Shown here piece by piece: positions 6,609 through 16,764 of a stretch of DNA of 64,000 nucleotides (the first letter of the stretch is position 1; every line of letters begins with the position of its first letter). The position numbers and the translations under genes were made by a program. The stretch lies in the NCBI RefSeq assembly GCF_000020725.1, contig NC_011146.1:310001-374000 (forward strand), written 5' to 3'. The notes under the pieces are model-generated. The model was not told the origin of the DNA and made no database searches. It worked only from the letters and a program-made list of their open reading frames with translations. This stretch comes from Citrifermentans bemidjiense Bem (lineage in GTDB: Bacteria > Desulfobacterota > Desulfuromonadia > Geobacterales > Geobacteraceae).

Positions 6609-9251
6609 CTACAAGCTCTTCGCCGCGAGCTCGTAGACGTCCCGCGCCAAGCCCGGTTCGGCTAAGATCCTCTCCAGCTCCTTTTTCATCAACTCCTGCC
6701 GCCCCGCGTCGAAGCGCCGCCAGCGGCTGAAGGGGGTCAGCATGCGGGCCGCGATCTGCGGGTTGATGCCGTTCAGGCGCAGGATCTGGTCGCCCAAGAA
6801 GCGGTACCCCCTTCCTTCGGCGTCGTGGAAGCGGACCTGGTTCGCCTGGCTGAAGGCGCCGACCAAAGAGCGGACCCGGTTGGGGTTCCGGATGTCGAAG
6901 TCGGGGTGGTCCAAAAGCTCGAGGACCCGGTCGAGCGTCTGCGGCAGACGGGAAGTCGCCTGCAGGCTGAACCACTTGTCGATGACGCCGCGGTCGTCGC
7001 GCCATTTCCGGTAGAAGGCCTCCAGCGCCTCCTCGCGCTCGGGGCAGTCGCAGCCGGCCAGCGTGGCGAGCGCGCCAAGGCTGTCGGTCATGTTGTCGGC
7101 GTTCTTAAACTGTTCCATCGCCATGCCTATCGCCTCCCTGGATCCGGGCGCCATCAGGTAGGAGAGGCAGAGGTTCTTGAGCCTGCGGCAACCGGCGAGG
7201 CCGTCGTCGGGGTGGTAAGGGGACTTGGGGGCGCACGCCGCGCGCGCCCCCACCAACTGCGCCCGCAGCCGCTCGCCCACCGTCGCGCGCACCAGTTCCC
7301 GCGCCTCATGAATGGCGGCCGGGTCGATTACCTTCATCTGCTCGGCGAGATAGCCCTCGGCGGGGAGGGTGAGCGCCTCGGCTAGGAAGGCGCGGTCCTG
7401 CCGCTGGTCGGTAAGGAGCGTGCCGAAGGAGCCGATGAAGGCTTCCGGCACCGTCGGAGTCCCCCCCGCCTGTATCTCGCGCACCAGCCCCATGATCACC
7501 TGCACCGCCTGCACCTGCCCCGCCTCCCAGCGCACGAAGGGATCGCTGTCGCTGGTCATCAGCAAGGTGAGGTCGTCTTGGCTGTAGGGGTACACGAGCT
7601 TCACCGGGGCGGAGAAGTTCCGCAAGAGAGACGGCACCGGCTTGGAGGCTATCCCGGTGAACCGGAAGCTTTGCGTCTCTTGGCGCAGCTCCAGCACCCT
7701 GGTGATCGCTCCCTGGCTCTTCTCTCCCTCAAGCTGCAGCGGCAGCTCGCGCCCCTGCCGGTTCAAAAGCCCGATGGAGAGCGGTATGTGGAACGGCTCC
7801 TTCTCGGCCTGCCCCGGGGTGGGGGGGCAGCTCTGCGTCACGGTCAGCGTGTAGACGCCGCTTGCCTGATCGAAATCGTCACTCACGGTAAGGACCGGGG
7901 TGCCGGACTGGTTGTACCAGCGCATGAACTGGGAGAGGTCGCGCTTTCCCGCGTCCGCCATGGCCTGGACGAATTCGTCTACCCGGACCGCCTGGCCGTC
8001 GTGCCGTTCGAAGTACAGGTCCATTCCCGCGCGGAAGGCCTCCCGCCCCAGGAGGGTCTGCAGCATCCTGATCACCTCGCCACCCTTGTGGTAGACCGTC
8101 ATGCTGTAGAAGTTGTTGATCTCCACGTAGGAGTCGGGGCGGACCGGGTGGGCCAGGGGACTCGCATCCTCGGGGAACTGGGAGGAGCGCAATAGCCTCA
8201 CGTCGGCGATCCTCTTCACCGGGCGCGACTGCATGTCGGCGGAGAATTCCTGGTCCCGGAAGATGGTGAGCCCTTCCTTTAAGGAGAGCTGGAACCAGTC
8301 GCGGCAGGTAATCCGGTTGCCGGTCCAGTTGTGGAAGTATTCGTGCCCGATCACCTCTTCGATGGCCTGGTAGTCGTCATCGGTAGCGGTCTCGGGGCTG
8401 GCGAGGACATAGCGCGAGTTGAAGACGTTCAACCCCTTGTTCTCCATCGCTCCCATGTTGAAGTCGTCCACGGCGACGACCATGTAGGTGTCCAGATCGT
8501 ACTCGCGGCCGAACTGCTCCTCGTCCCAGCGCATCGCCTCAATGAGCGACCTGAGCGCGTGGTCGCACTTCCCCTGGTTCTTCTCTTCGACGTAAATCTC
8601 CAGGTTGACCTGCCGGCCGCTCATGGTGGTGAAGCGGTCCGAGATGTGGACCAGGTCCCCCGCCACCACGGCGAAGAGGTAGCTCGGCTTTTTAAACGGG
8701 TCGTGCCAGGTGGCGAAATGCCGCCCGTCCGGGAGATCCCCCTTTTCCACCAGGTTGCCGTTGGCCAAGAGCACCGGGCAGGACCCCTTGTCCGCTTTCA
8801 AGATGACGGTGTAGACCGCCATGACGTCGGGGCGGTCGGTGAAGTAGGTGATGCGGCGGAACCCCTCGGCCTCGCACTGGGTGCAGAGCATGGGGCCGGA
8901 GGCATAGAGCCCGGAGAGCGCGCTGTTCGCCTTGGGGCTTATCTGCGTGGTCACCTCCAAAAGGAAGCTCTCCGGCGGATCGGTCACGGTGAGCGCGCCG
9001 TCCCCTGCCGTATATCGCGCCGGCTCCAGTTCGACCCCGTCCAGCTTGAGCGACACCAGGGTCAGCTCCTCTCCGTCCAAAACCAGCGGCCGCAAGCCTT
9101 GCGCCCGGTCGTAGTTGGAGCGGATCTTGAGCCGGGACGCAACCCAGGTCAGTTCTGGGTCCAGGTCGAAGGACAATTCAACTGTCTCAACGAGGTAGTC
9201 AGGCGCGGAATAATCTTTCTGGTAAACGGTCTGGTGCTGGCAGGTATGCAT
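6609..9251 (-). CDS. pepN: Aminopeptidase N, M1 metallopeptidase
   Basis: Zinc aminopeptidase that removes N-terminal residues during peptide breakdown. 880 residues, the length of proteobacterial PepN. The substrate-anchoring motif GAMENKG starts at residue 267 and the zinc-binding HEYFHNWTGNR at residue 303 (HExxH plus downstream Glu). The opening ...VYQKDYSAPDYLVETVELSFDLDP is typical of PepN. No signal peptide, so it is cytoplasmic. The C-terminal domain runs to DVYELAAKSL, complete. The ATG at 9251 begins the conserved segment. The gene is transcribed away from the membrane fusion protein at 9495 and appears to be monocistronic. Confidence 0.95.
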   Translation of the reverse strand: MHTCQHQTVYQKDYSAPDYLVETVELSFDLDPELTWVASRLKIRSNYDRAQGLRPLVLDGEELTLVSLKLDGVELEPARYTAGDGALTVTDPPESFLLEVTTQISPKANSALSGLYASGPMLCTQCEAEGFRRITYFTDRPDVMAVYTVILKADKGSCPVLLANGNLVEKGDLPDGRHFATWHDPFKKPSYLFAVVAGDLVHISDRFTTMSGRQVNLEIYVEEKNQGKCDHALRSLIEAMRWDEEQFGREYDLDTYMVVAVDDFNMGAMENKGLNVFNSRYVLASPETATDDDYQAIEEVIGHEYFHNWTGNRITCRDWFQLSLKEGLTIFRDQEFSADMQSRPVKRIADVRLLRSSQFPEDASPLAHPVRPDSYVEINNFYSMTVYHKGGEVIRMLQTLLGREAFRAGMDLYFERHDGQAVRVDEFVQAMADAGKRDLSQFMRWYNQSGTPVLTVSDDFDQASGVYTLTVTQSCPPTPGQAEKEPFHIPLSIGLLNRQGRELPLQLEGEKSQGAITRVLELRQETQSFRFTGIASKPVPSLLRNFSAPVKLVYPYSQDDLTLLMTSDSDPFVRWEAGQVQAVQVIMGLVREIQAGGTPTVPEAFIGSFGTLLTDQRQDRAFLAEALTLPAEGYLAEQMKVIDPAAIHEARELVRATVGERLRAQLVGARAACAPKSPYHPDDGLAGCRRLKNLCLSYLMAPGSREAIGMAMEQFKNADNMTDSLGALATLAGCDCPEREEALEAFYRKWRDDRGVIDKWFSLQATSRLPQTLDRVLELLDHPDFDIRNPNRVRSLVGAFSQANQVRFHDAEGRGYRFLGDQILRLNGINPQIAARMLTPFSRWRRFDAGRQELMKKELERILAEPGLARDVYELAAKSL

Positions 9252-9494
9252 AGGCTCCCTCTCAAAGGATGTAGGAATGGCAAAGGAAGTATTGTACCGG
9301 CGCGAGCAATTGTTTTCAATGTCTTAGCACGTCGAGGGGTTGGTTTTCAGCGAGCCTCAGCGCGGCATTTGCGGCTTAGTCGTACTTAACTCGCGGGCCG
9401 GCCATGATGAAGCGGTGGCAAAGGCACCTCAATAACCGGGCTTACTGTCATAGCGATGTTGACTTTGTCAGGCGATAAGGCTATAAGTTGCCGC

Positions 9495-10448
9495 ATGAAA
9501 ATCGTCCTAGCCCTGTTGCTTCTTGCCCTTTTCTCCTGGCCCTGTCATGCCACCGAGCAATACGCCGCCCAGACCGGCAAGAGCTGCTCGGCCTGCCATC
9601 TGGACCCGGCAGGCGGGGGCGAGCTCACCGCCGAGGGGAAGGCGTTTTCGGCCTCGAAAGCTTCGCCCGGCAAAGCTCCCGGCGTTTCCGCACCTGCCAA
9701 GGCCCCTAATGTCTCCGCTCCCGCCCAGGCCTCCGGCATCACCGCAGCCGCCAAGGTTTTCCGATTCGTCATCGGTTACATCCATATGCTGACCGCGATC
9801 CTCTGGTTCGGCACCATCCTATACGTGCACCTGGTGTTGAAGCCCGCCTACGCGGCCGGCGGCCTGCCGCGCGGGGAGGTTCGCGTGGGGGTGCTTTCCA
9901 TGGCGGTCATGGGAATCACCGGAATAGTCCTTACCTACTTCCGCGTAACCTCGTGGGACATGCTGCTGCACACCCGCTTCGGGGTGCTGCTCATGATCAA
10001 GATAGGCCTGTACCTGGTGATGGTCTGCACCGCGGCTTACGTGGTGCTCTTCATCGGCCCCAAGCTGAAGGCAAAGCGCAGGGAACCGGCGACGCTCCCG
10101 CAGGGAGGGGACCTGACCATCGACGAGCTGGCCTCCTGCGACGGCAAGGAGGGGCGTCCCGCCTGGTTCGCCTACCAGGGGAAGCTCTATGACGCCACCG
10201 CGAGCAGGCTCTGGAAGCAGGGTGTGCACATGGGGCGGCACAACGCCGGGGAAGATCTGACCGAAGCGCTGAAGCTCGCGCCGCACGGATCGGAAAAAGT
10301 AGCCATCATGCCTGCGGTAGGGGCGCTCGTGGCGCAGACCGACCGCAAGGCTCCGCTGCACGAGCGTGTTTTCTTCTTCATGGCCTACATGAATCTCAGC
10401 ATCGTTTTCCTCGTGGTGCTGATACTTGCCCTTTGGCGCTGGGCTTAG
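9495..10448 (+). CDS. Membrane protein with c-haem motif, CopD-like core and cytochrome b5-like domain
   Basis: 317 residues with an unusual domain order. A signal peptide (to about 21) is followed by one c-type haem motif, C31SACH35, in a context (ATEQYAAQTGKSCSACH) like small periplasmic cytochromes. An Ala/Pro/Lys linker leads to four or so membrane helices (about 90-195, beginning FVIGYIHMLTAILWFGTILYVHL) that resemble the CopD/DUF family of membrane proteins. Residues about 204-282 (FAYQGKLYDAT...HMGRHNAGEDLTEAL...APHG) match the cytochrome b5-like haem/steroid-binding domain. A last membrane helix ends the protein. A transmembrane electron-transfer role is inferred. The ATG at 9495 is chosen because it starts the signal peptide; an upstream ATG at 9456 does not. 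Confidence 0.75.
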   Translation: MKIVLALLLLALFSWPCHATEQYAAQTGKSCSACHLDPAGGGELTAEGKAFSASKASPGKAPGVSAPAKAPNVSAPAQASGITAAAKVFRFVIGYIHMLTAILWFGTILYVHLVLKPAYAAGGLPRGEVRVGVLSMAVMGITGIVLTYFRVTSWDMLLHTRFGVLLMIKIGLYLVMVCTAAYVVLFIGPKLKAKRREPATLPQGGDLTIDELASCDGKEGRPAWFAYQGKLYDATASRLWKQGVHMGRHNAGEDLTEALKLAPHGSEKVAIMPAVGALVAQTDRKAPLHERVFFFMAYMNLSIVFLVVLILALWRWA

Positions 10449-10484
10449 ATAGATCCCCGGCAAAACCGGGAAGAAGGAAGGGTC

Positions 10485-11711
10485 GTGAAGCAACTCCGCA
10501 TTTTCCCCAAGAGCAGTTCCATAAGAAATCCCGATTCCCTGCTGCGCCTTTTCGTTATCATCGCGCTAGTTTCCACCTTCGTCATCACCATAGCGGCGGG
10601 TCTTGTCTTCGTCGAGGTGCTGCAGCGCCATGTAATCCGCAACGCCGAAGAAGATGCCATAAAGGTAAGCAGCGCCCTCCTCGCGACTGACCGTGCGCGC
10701 CTTACCGCCAGGCAGGCCGACGGCAGCGTCAAGGTTGCGGTCGCCTCGGCCGACCTGCCGGAGATGGACCGCCACTTCAGGAAGTTCCTTTCCCCCTTCG
10801 ACATCGTCAAGATCAAGATCTACTCCGCCGACAGCACCATCGTCTACAGCACCGAGGCAAGCCTCATCGGCAAGGTCGACAACCACAACTCCCGGCTGGA
10901 CCACGCCTTGGAGGGGCTCTTCGACTCGAAGCTGGAGAGGAAGGAAGAGGTGAAAGACCTGGCCTCCGAGATGAAGTTCAACGTGGACGTAGTGGAAACG
11001 TACATCCCGATCTGGGATAACGGCCAAGTGATCGGGAGCTTCGAGGTCTACATCGACGTCACCGAGTACCGCCACGATACGGCGAATACCGCGTCCTTGG
11101 CGCTCGGCGCCCTGGCGGGCATCCTGGTCGTGGTTTTCGGCATCTCTTACTTCCTGGTCCGAAAGGGGACGAGGGAGATCAAGGAGATCCAGGAGGTGCT
11201 GAAAAAGCAGACCATGACCGATGCCCTCACCGGGACCTTCAACAAGGGCCAAATCGAGCTTTTGGCGTGCAAGGAGTTCGCCCGCTGTGTCCGCAGAAAC
11301 GAGAAAGGGCTCGGGGACGCGGACCTGGGGTTCATCATGATCGACATCGACCGGTTCAAGGAAGTAAACGACAACTACGGGCATCTGGCGGGGGACGTCC
11401 TGCTGCAGCAGTTCGCGGCCAGGATCGCGCGCTCGCTGCGCAACTACGATTCCATCGGGCGTTTCGGCGGCGAGGAATTCCTGGTGATGCTCCCAGGCTC
11501 CGACCTCGAGCAGACGCGGGCAGTCGCGCAGAAAATTTGGTCCCTGCTTCGGGAAGAGCCTTACCTCGTCGATGGGCGTGAAATCGACCTGACCGCGAGC
11601 CTCGGCGCCGCCGCCGTCAAAGAGGGGGACGCCGACCTGCTCCATGTCCTCAAGCGGGCGGACCAGAGGCTCTACGCCGCTAAAAGCGCTGGGCGCGACC
11701 GGGTAGTCTGA
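10485..11711 (+). CDS. Membrane diguanylate cyclase (GGDEF)
   Basis: Makes cyclic di-GMP from two GTP. 408 residues: a first membrane helix (about 20-45), a periplasmic sensor region of roughly 150 residues with no named domain that I recognise, a second helix (about 205-225, ALGALAGILVVVFGISYFLV) and a C-terminal GGDEF domain. The active-site loop reads GRFGGEEF and is intact. RNYD lies five residues before it, matching the RxxD inhibitory site, so product feedback is expected. GTG start, with GGAAGGGTC upstream; the gene starts 36 bases after the membrane fusion protein, possibly in one operon. Confidence 0.9.
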   Translation: MKQLRIFPKSSSIRNPDSLLRLFVIIALVSTFVITIAAGLVFVEVLQRHVIRNAEEDAIKVSSALLATDRARLTARQADGSVKVAVASADLPEMDRHFRKFLSPFDIVKIKIYSADSTIVYSTEASLIGKVDNHNSRLDHALEGLFDSKLERKEEVKDLASEMKFNVDVVETYIPIWDNGQVIGSFEVYIDVTEYRHDTANTASLALGALAGILVVVFGISYFLVRKGTREIKEIQEVLKKQTMTDALTGTFNKGQIELLACKEFARCVRRNEKGLGDADLGFIMIDIDRFKEVNDNYGHLAGDVLLQQFAARIARSLRNYDSIGRFGGEEFLVMLPGSDLEQTRAVAQKIWSLLREEPYLVDGREIDLTASLGAAAVKEGDADLLHVLKRADQRLYAAKSAGRDRVV

Positions 11712-12022
11712 TCGCCTACAGGCTCGGCGAGCCTTCCCCGCCGCCTCTTTTCACCCGTTTCTCACCCCGATGGCACCTTCCCCCACCCCCTGACCCCCTC
11801 CCGCAAGGGGAGGGGGGACCAAAGCGACCTTTCCGGGAATTCCCCGATGAACCTTTGTCTGCAAGGAACCCTTCGCCGCGTGCCGCGCAGGTCTCGCAGG
11901 CGCTGCCTCCTGAGCGGCGGCTGTGAGCGGGTTTTCGGATGACAGGAGGGGAGCAACACTGTTACTATCGTCAGCCACCGCCACCGCAGCCAGCCGGCAG
12001 AGCTTGGAAGGAGAGACAGATC
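11712..12022. other. Intergenic region with G-rich repeat
   Basis: A 311-base gap between the GGDEF gene and the siroheme reductase. It holds one G-rich palindromic repeat (11770-11820) whose strand is opposite to copy b. The stretch after it (about 11840-11930) is GC-rich without a recognisable site. The downstream gene has AAGGAGAG as RBS. No RNA gene was seen. Confidence 0.5.
11770..11820. repeat. G-rich palindromic dispersed repeat, copy c
   Basis: Begins with GGCACCTTCCCCCACC, the reverse complement of the tail seen in copy a and b, then a C-run/G-run palindrome. Same family as 595-642 but inverted. Confidence 0.6.
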
Positions 12023-13303
12023 ATGACCGTGGAGAAGAACCTGCGCCTGGAGGGGATCTACCCCCAGCGCCAGAAGGAATTTTACATGCAGCGGGTGAAG
12101 CTCCCCGCGGGGATCATATCCGCGGAGCAGGCGCTCAAGGTGGCGCAACTCGCAGAGCGCTTCGCCAAAGGGTTGGTGCACCTGACCACCAGGGGGAGCA
12201 TCGAGCTGCATTGGCTCACCGAAGGCGATCTTGAGTTCGTGGCGGGCCAGCTGGCGATGGTGGGGCTTTACAACCGGGGTGCCTGCGGCGGCGCGGTACG
12301 CGGCGTGGTCTGCGGCAGCCTGGCGGCGGCCGGGGCCCCTGCCTTGGAGGCCTTGGTGCGTAGGATCCACCGGCACTTCACCGGCAACGCGCGCTTCGAA
12401 AAACTCCCCAAGAAGTTCAAGGTGGGCGTGGAGGCGGACGTCTCAAGCGGGCGGCACCTGATCCAGGATCTGGGGCTCGTGCCGGCGGCGTCGGGGGAAC
12501 CTTCGCGTTTCGACGTCTGGGCGGCCGGCGGCCTTGGGCGCGAGCCGATCCCCGGCTTCCTGCTGGCGCGGGACGTGGCCGAGGATGCGCTGATTCCGTT
12601 GATCGAGCGGGTGGCCCGGGTTTACCAGGCCAATACCCCGGCGGGGAAGCGTCTGAAGCACCTGATACGCGAGATCGGGCAGGACGAGTTTCGGCTGAGG
12701 GTCTTGGGAGACGCAGAGGAGATTTCCAGCGCGCCGACCCTGACGGGGAGCCTCGTTCCCGTGCCGGCGGACACGTCGGGGCGCCTGGAGGCGCATGTCT
12801 TCGCCGGCGAACTTTCCTGCCAAGGTCTCGTTGCGCTGGCGGAGATCACCCGGGAGTACTGCGGCGGGATCCTGATGATAACCGGCGACCAGAACGTGAA
12901 GATGCATCTCTCCGAGGGTGGGGAGCGCGAGAAGGCTGTCGCCGCCCTGGCCGCAGCGGGGTTTGCCGGGGAGAGCGCCAGGGAGAAAGTAATCTTCCGG
13001 GTCTGCCCGGGGACACACGAGTGCGTCATGGGGCTCTCTGCGACCCGCGAGGTCGCGGCGGCCGTGGTGGAGCAGATGGGGGAGGAGGCGCTGGGGCTTA
13101 CCTGGGCCATTTCCGGCTGCCCCAACTGCTGCGCGCAGCCCCAGCTGGCGCAGGCGGGTATCGTCTCCTCCCGCCTCGTGACCGATCCGGCCGGGCGTGC
13201 GTCGCGTTTCGACCTGTACCGTCCCGGCGCCGGCCCCTTTGCCGAGCCGGTGCAGCAGGGGCTCACCCTGCCGCAGCTTTTGGCGGAGGTGAAGAAAATC
13301 TGA
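12023..13303 (+). CDS. Siroheme/4Fe-4S nitrite or sulfite reductase-like protein
   Basis: 426 residues. The cluster-binding cysteines are visible: C328-x5-C334 (VCPGTHEC) and C366-x3-C370 (GCPNCC), the C-x5-C/C-x3-C arrangement that binds a 4Fe-4S cluster bridged to siroheme. The N-terminal ferredoxin-like half carries the substrate segment LVHLTTRGSIELHW, typical of the superfamily. At about 426 residues it is a single compact nitrite/sulfite reductase-like subunit, shorter than assimilatory NirA or CysI (about 550). Substrate cannot be decided from sequence; sulfite, nitrite or a related precorrin-type reaction are possible. ATG chosen with AAGGAGAG upstream. It converges with the hybrid kinase. 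Confidence 0.8.
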   Translation: MTVEKNLRLEGIYPQRQKEFYMQRVKLPAGIISAEQALKVAQLAERFAKGLVHLTTRGSIELHWLTEGDLEFVAGQLAMVGLYNRGACGGAVRGVVCGSLAAAGAPALEALVRRIHRHFTGNARFEKLPKKFKVGVEADVSSGRHLIQDLGLVPAASGEPSRFDVWAAGGLGREPIPGFLLARDVAEDALIPLIERVARVYQANTPAGKRLKHLIREIGQDEFRLRVLGDAEEISSAPTLTGSLVPVPADTSGRLEAHVFAGELSCQGLVALAEITREYCGGILMITGDQNVKMHLSEGGEREKAVAALAAAGFAGESAREKVIFRVCPGTHECVMGLSATREVAAAVVEQMGEEALGLTWAISGCPNCCAQPQLAQAGIVSSRLVTDPAGRASRFDLYRPGAGPFAEPVQQGLTLPQLLAEVKKI

Positions 13304-13307
13304 AAAA

Positions 13308-13432
13308 CAGATAAAGATAGAGATAGAGATAAAGAAAACCCCAAAAGCTCTCAAAACCGAAAAGCAGATAAAGATAGAGATAGAGATTGAGGAAAGCCTA
13401 AAAGCCTTCTTTATCTTTATCTTTATCTGCAG
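13308..13432. repeat. AGATAA-type tandem and inverted repeat at a convergent junction
   Basis: Two direct copies of CAGATAAAGATAGAGATAG (starting 13308 and 13365, period 57) face an inverted arm, TTCTTTATCTTTATC... at 13407-13432. In RNA the A/G differences become G-U pairs, so a long stem forms. The kinase stop codon (TAA, 13425-13423) lies inside the arm. It probably acts as a bidirectional terminator. A related element sits at 34586-34676. Confidence 0.75.
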
Positions 13433-16400
13433 TTAAGTTGCTCGTCCAGCAGGTCCCTCACCTTACCCAGCAATTCGCTGATGCTGATCGGCTTGGACAC
13501 GAAGTGGCGCGGGTCGCCCTTGATCAGGCTGTCGGTGATGATGTCCGCGGTGTAACCGCTCATGAACAACGCCTTCACCCCCGGCCTGATCCGGGAGATC
13601 TCGTCGTACGCCTCTTTGCCGTTTCGCTTGGGCATGATCACGTCCAGGATCACCAACTGCACCTCCGCGGCTGCCCCCCGGAACGTCTGCACCGCATCTT
13701 CCCCGTCCACTGCCTTGATCACCCGATAGCCGAATTCCTCCAGGAGCTCTCCCACCATCTCCCTGATTACCGCGTCATCCTCGACCAGCAGGATGGTCTC
13801 GTCCCCACCCCGCAGTTCCTGGTCCGCCTGGGCCGCCTCCATCTCGGCAGGCGCATCGATGAGCGGCAGGTAGATCCTGAAAACGGTGCCGTGCCCCGGC
13901 TCGCTGTAGCAGTTGATGAAGCCGGCGTGCTGTTTCACTATCCCGTACACCATGGCCAGCCCCAGGCCGGTCCCCTTGCCCGGCGCCTTGGTGGTGAAGA
14001 AGGGCTCGAAGATCCTGTCCCTGGTCTTTTCATCCATGCCGACCCCGGAATCGGCGACCGCCAAAAGGGCGTAGCTCCCCGGGCGGCCGTAGCCGTGCTT
14101 GGCCACGAACTCCCGGTCCAGAGCCATGCTCTCAGTCGACAGGCTCAGCACCCCCCCCTCCGGCATGGCGTCCCGGGCGTTCACCACCAGGTTCATGATC
14201 ACCTGCTCGATCTGGCCGGAGTCCGCCATGATGGAGAGCTCCTCCGGCGCAAGCTGCGACCTCAACTCGATGTTCTCCGGGATCAGGCGCTGCAAAAGGA
14301 TGTCGACGTTGTTGATGATGGCGTTGAGCCCGGTGGGCGCGGGGTTGCCGGCCTGCCTCCTGCTGTAGGCCAAAAGGCTCCGGGTCAGGCTCGCCGCGCG
14401 CTCGGAAGCTCGCAGGATCTCGCCTACCTTGCGCTGCAGCGGGTGCTCCTCGTCCAGTTCCAGCTGCATCATGGTGGTGTAGCCGATGATGGCGGTGAGG
14501 ATGTTGTTGAAGTCGTGTGCTATGCCGCCGGTCAGGGTGCCGATGGCCTCCATCTTCTGGGACTGGGTGAGCTGGTGCTCCAGCGCCAGTTTCTCCTGCT
14601 CCGCCCGGAGCTTCTCGGTTACGTCGTGCACCATGACGATCTCGGCGTCGACCCCGGCGAATTTCATCACCTGCGATATGGTCTCCACCAAAATGACGCT
14701 ACCGTCTTTTTTCACGTGGCGCTTGAGCGGGGCACCCGCTGTGCTTGTCTCCCCCTGGGGGAGCAGTTCCAACCCCTCAGAAGAGTGCGCCGACAGGTCG
14801 TTCAGCTTCATCTCCAGGAACTCCTGCATGGAGTAACCGTAGTGCCTGAGCGCCGCGTTGTTCACCGCCAGGAAGGAGAGGGCCTTCAGGTCGTAGGCCC
14901 ACATCGGGTGCGGGTTGTTCTCGAACAGCAGGCGGTATCGCTCTTCCGACTCCTTGAGCGATAGCTCGAACTGCCGGCGCTGGGTGATGTCCTCCTTGAT
15001 GCAGACGAGGTGCGTGGCCTTGCCGTCCATGGTCTTGATGGGGGAAAGGGTGACCTGTTCCCAGAAAATGGCGCCCTCTTTCCGGCGGGCCGGGATTTCG
15101 CCGCGCCATTCCTTGCCTCGCCGCACCAGTTCGCGCAATGCCAGCTTGAAGCCGAGCTGGGCCTCGTGCGGCAGGAGCCGTTTCATGTCGCTCCCCACCA
15201 GCTCCGCGACTTCATATCCTGTGGCCTCGACCGTCATGGGGTTGACGTATTCGATGGTGCCGTCGAGCGTCGCTATCAGCACCGCGTTTGGGCTTTGTTC
15301 GATCACCCGCGACAGCTTGAGGATCTTGTCGGCCGCCTCCTGCCGTTCGGTCACGTCGTAGCAGGTGCCGATGTACCCGACGAACTCGCCGTCGATACCG
15401 TAGAAGGGGCGCCCCATGTCGGTGATCCAGCGGTAGCTGCCGCTTCTGTGCCGCAGCCGGTATTCCATCTGGAAGGGCCTGCGGTTTTCGACGGCGTCGA
15501 GGTAGGTGCGGCAGCAAAAATCCAGCTCTTCCGGATGCACCCCTTGCATCCAGCCGTCTCCCTGTTCCTCTTCCAGGGGCCGCCCGGTGAACTCCAGCCA
15601 AGTCTGGTTGAAGTAGTCGCACTTGCCGTCGGTTCCCGCGCGCCAGACCATGGCGGGGAAGTTCTCGAACAGCGTCAGGTAGAAGTCGCGGGAGCGTTCC
15701 TGTTCCAAGAGCATCTTGTTGAAGGTCCGCGCCATCTGACCGATCTCGTCGTCGGAAATCACCGGCGCGAGCCGCCGGGAGCCCTTAAGCGAGGGGAGCT
15801 GCTCCAGGTGGCGGGTGAACGACAAAAGAGGCCGGGTCAGGTACCCCATGAAGGGCCAGACGATCAGGATGGAGAGAAGCGACGCGGCGAGCGAGCCCGC
15901 CAGGAAGTAGTTCCTCGCCGTGTAAAGCGGCCCGTACACCTCGCTCAGCGGGTAGCTGACAGCCATGATCCAGTTGGTGGATTTCAACCGCTTCACCGAG
16001 CGCAGCACCGGCAGCCCGGCTACGGTGCCGCTCTCCCTGGTCCCCTCGTACCCTGCGATCGCCCGGTCCACCATGTCGTTGCTTCCGGGGGGGTCGCGGC
16101 GCAGCACCCGCTTGGGGTTCGGGTGCATCAGCACGTAGCGGTTGCTGTCGTAGAGGGAGAGGAAACCCTTCTGCCCCAGTTTCAGCGCGGCCAGCGACTG
16201 CAGGTACCGCTGCCGGCGCAGGTCGATGCTCCCCCCCAATATGCCGATGATCCGGTGCTTGGAATCGTATACCGGGGTACTGAACATGATGATGGGGTAG
16301 CTTTGCTTCTGGATCGAGACGAAAGGCGCTGAGACGGACATCTTCCCCGTCTGCATGGTCTGCTTGAAGTAGTCCCGGAAGGAGAAGTCTTTGCCGATGA

Positions 16401-16764
16401 AGTTGAGTCCCTCCGGGTTGGCGGCGATGAGCCTCCCGGTGTTCGAGAAGATGAAGAGGGAATTGTCGAAGAAAGCGCGCTGCTTTTTATGCGCATCGAG
16501 CAGCTGCTGTGCCAGCTTTTGGCTGCCCAGCGTTTCAGGGGTGATGCCGGCGGCGAGCTGGTCTAGGTCCGACATGAAGTCGAAGATGCGGTTGTCTACC
16601 TGATAGGCCAGGGAATCGAGGAGCGTGGACTGCTGCAGGGAAATGTTGCGTCTGAATCTTTGCTCGTAGTACAGCACCGAGCTCACGGCCGTCACCGACA
16701 TCAGGAAGCCGACCAGCAGGAAGACGGCTAGTGTCATTTTGGTTTTCATGCTGGTGACGAGCAC
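13423..16764 (-). CDS. Hybrid sensor histidine kinase, multi-PAS with receiver
   Basis: 1113 residues. Order: membrane helix (about 10-30), periplasmic double-Cache-like sensor (to about 285; [14 protein letters not shown]...[11 protein letters not shown] is typical), second helix, HAMP (about 305-350), three PAS domains with PAC motifs (about 360-720), HisKA with the phospho-His motif [14 protein letters not shown], HATPase with [17 protein letters not shown] and [16 protein letters not shown], and a C-terminal receiver ([25 protein letters not shown]). The kinase likely senses a small periplasmic ligand and phosphorylates its own receiver; no partner regulator is adjacent. GTG start at 16764 chosen because GGAG lies six bases upstream; an ATG at 16749 lacks an RBS. 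Confidence 0.9.
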   Translation of the reverse strand: MLVTSMKTKMTLAVFLLVGFLMSVTAVSSVLYYEQRFRRNISLQQSTLLDSLAYQVDNRIFDFMSDLDQLAAGITPETLGSQKLAQQLLDAHKKQRAFFDNSLFIFSNTGRLIAANPEGLNFIGKDFSFRDYFKQTMQTGKMSVSAPFVSIQKQSYPIIMFSTPVYDSKHRIIGILGGSIDLRRQRYLQSLAALKLGQKGFLSLYDSNRYVLMHPNPKRVLRRDPPGSNDMVDRAIAGYEGTRESGTVAGLPVLRSVKRLKSTNWIMAVSYPLSEVYGPLYTARNYFLAGSLAASLLSILIVWPFMGYLTRPLLSFTRHLEQLPSLKGSRRLAPVISDDEIGQMARTFNKMLLEQERSRDFYLTLFENFPAMVWRAGTDGKCDYFNQTWLEFTGRPLEEEQGDGWMQGVHPEELDFCCRTYLDAVENRRPFQMEYRLRHRSGSYRWITDMGRPFYGIDGEFVGYIGTCYDVTERQEAADKILKLSRVIEQSPNAVLIATLDGTIEYVNPMTVEATGYEVAELVGSDMKRLLPHEAQLGFKLALRELVRRGKEWRGEIPARRKEGAIFWEQVTLSPIKTMDGKATHLVCIKEDITQRRQFELSLKESEERYRLLFENNPHPMWAYDLKALSFLAVNNAALRHYGYSMQEFLEMKLNDLSAHSSEGLELLPQGETSTAGAPLKRHVKKDGSVILVETISQVMKFAGVDAEIVMVHDVTEKLRAEQEKLALEHQLTQSQKMEAIGTLTGGIAHDFNNILTAIIGYTTMMQLELDEEHPLQRKVGEILRASERAASLTRSLLAYSRRQAGNPAPTGLNAIINNVDILLQRLIPENIELRSQLAPEELSIMADSGQIEQVIMNLVVNARDAMPEGGVLSLSTESMALDREFVAKHGYGRPGSYALLAVADSGVGMDEKTRDRIFEPFFTTKAPGKGTGLGLAMVYGIVKQHAGFINCYSEPGHGTVFRIYLPLIDAPAEMEAAQADQELRGGDETILLVEDDAVIREMVGELLEEFGYRVIKAVDGEDAVQTFRGAAAEVQLVILDVIMPKRNGKEAYDEISRIRPGVKALFMSGYTADIITDSLIKGDPRHFVSKPISISELLGKVRDLLDEQLNCR

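Noticed and set aside
13308-13432. CRISPR-like array
   Set aside because: Only two direct copies of a simple purine-rich sequence with an inverted arm; no regular spacers and no cas genes.
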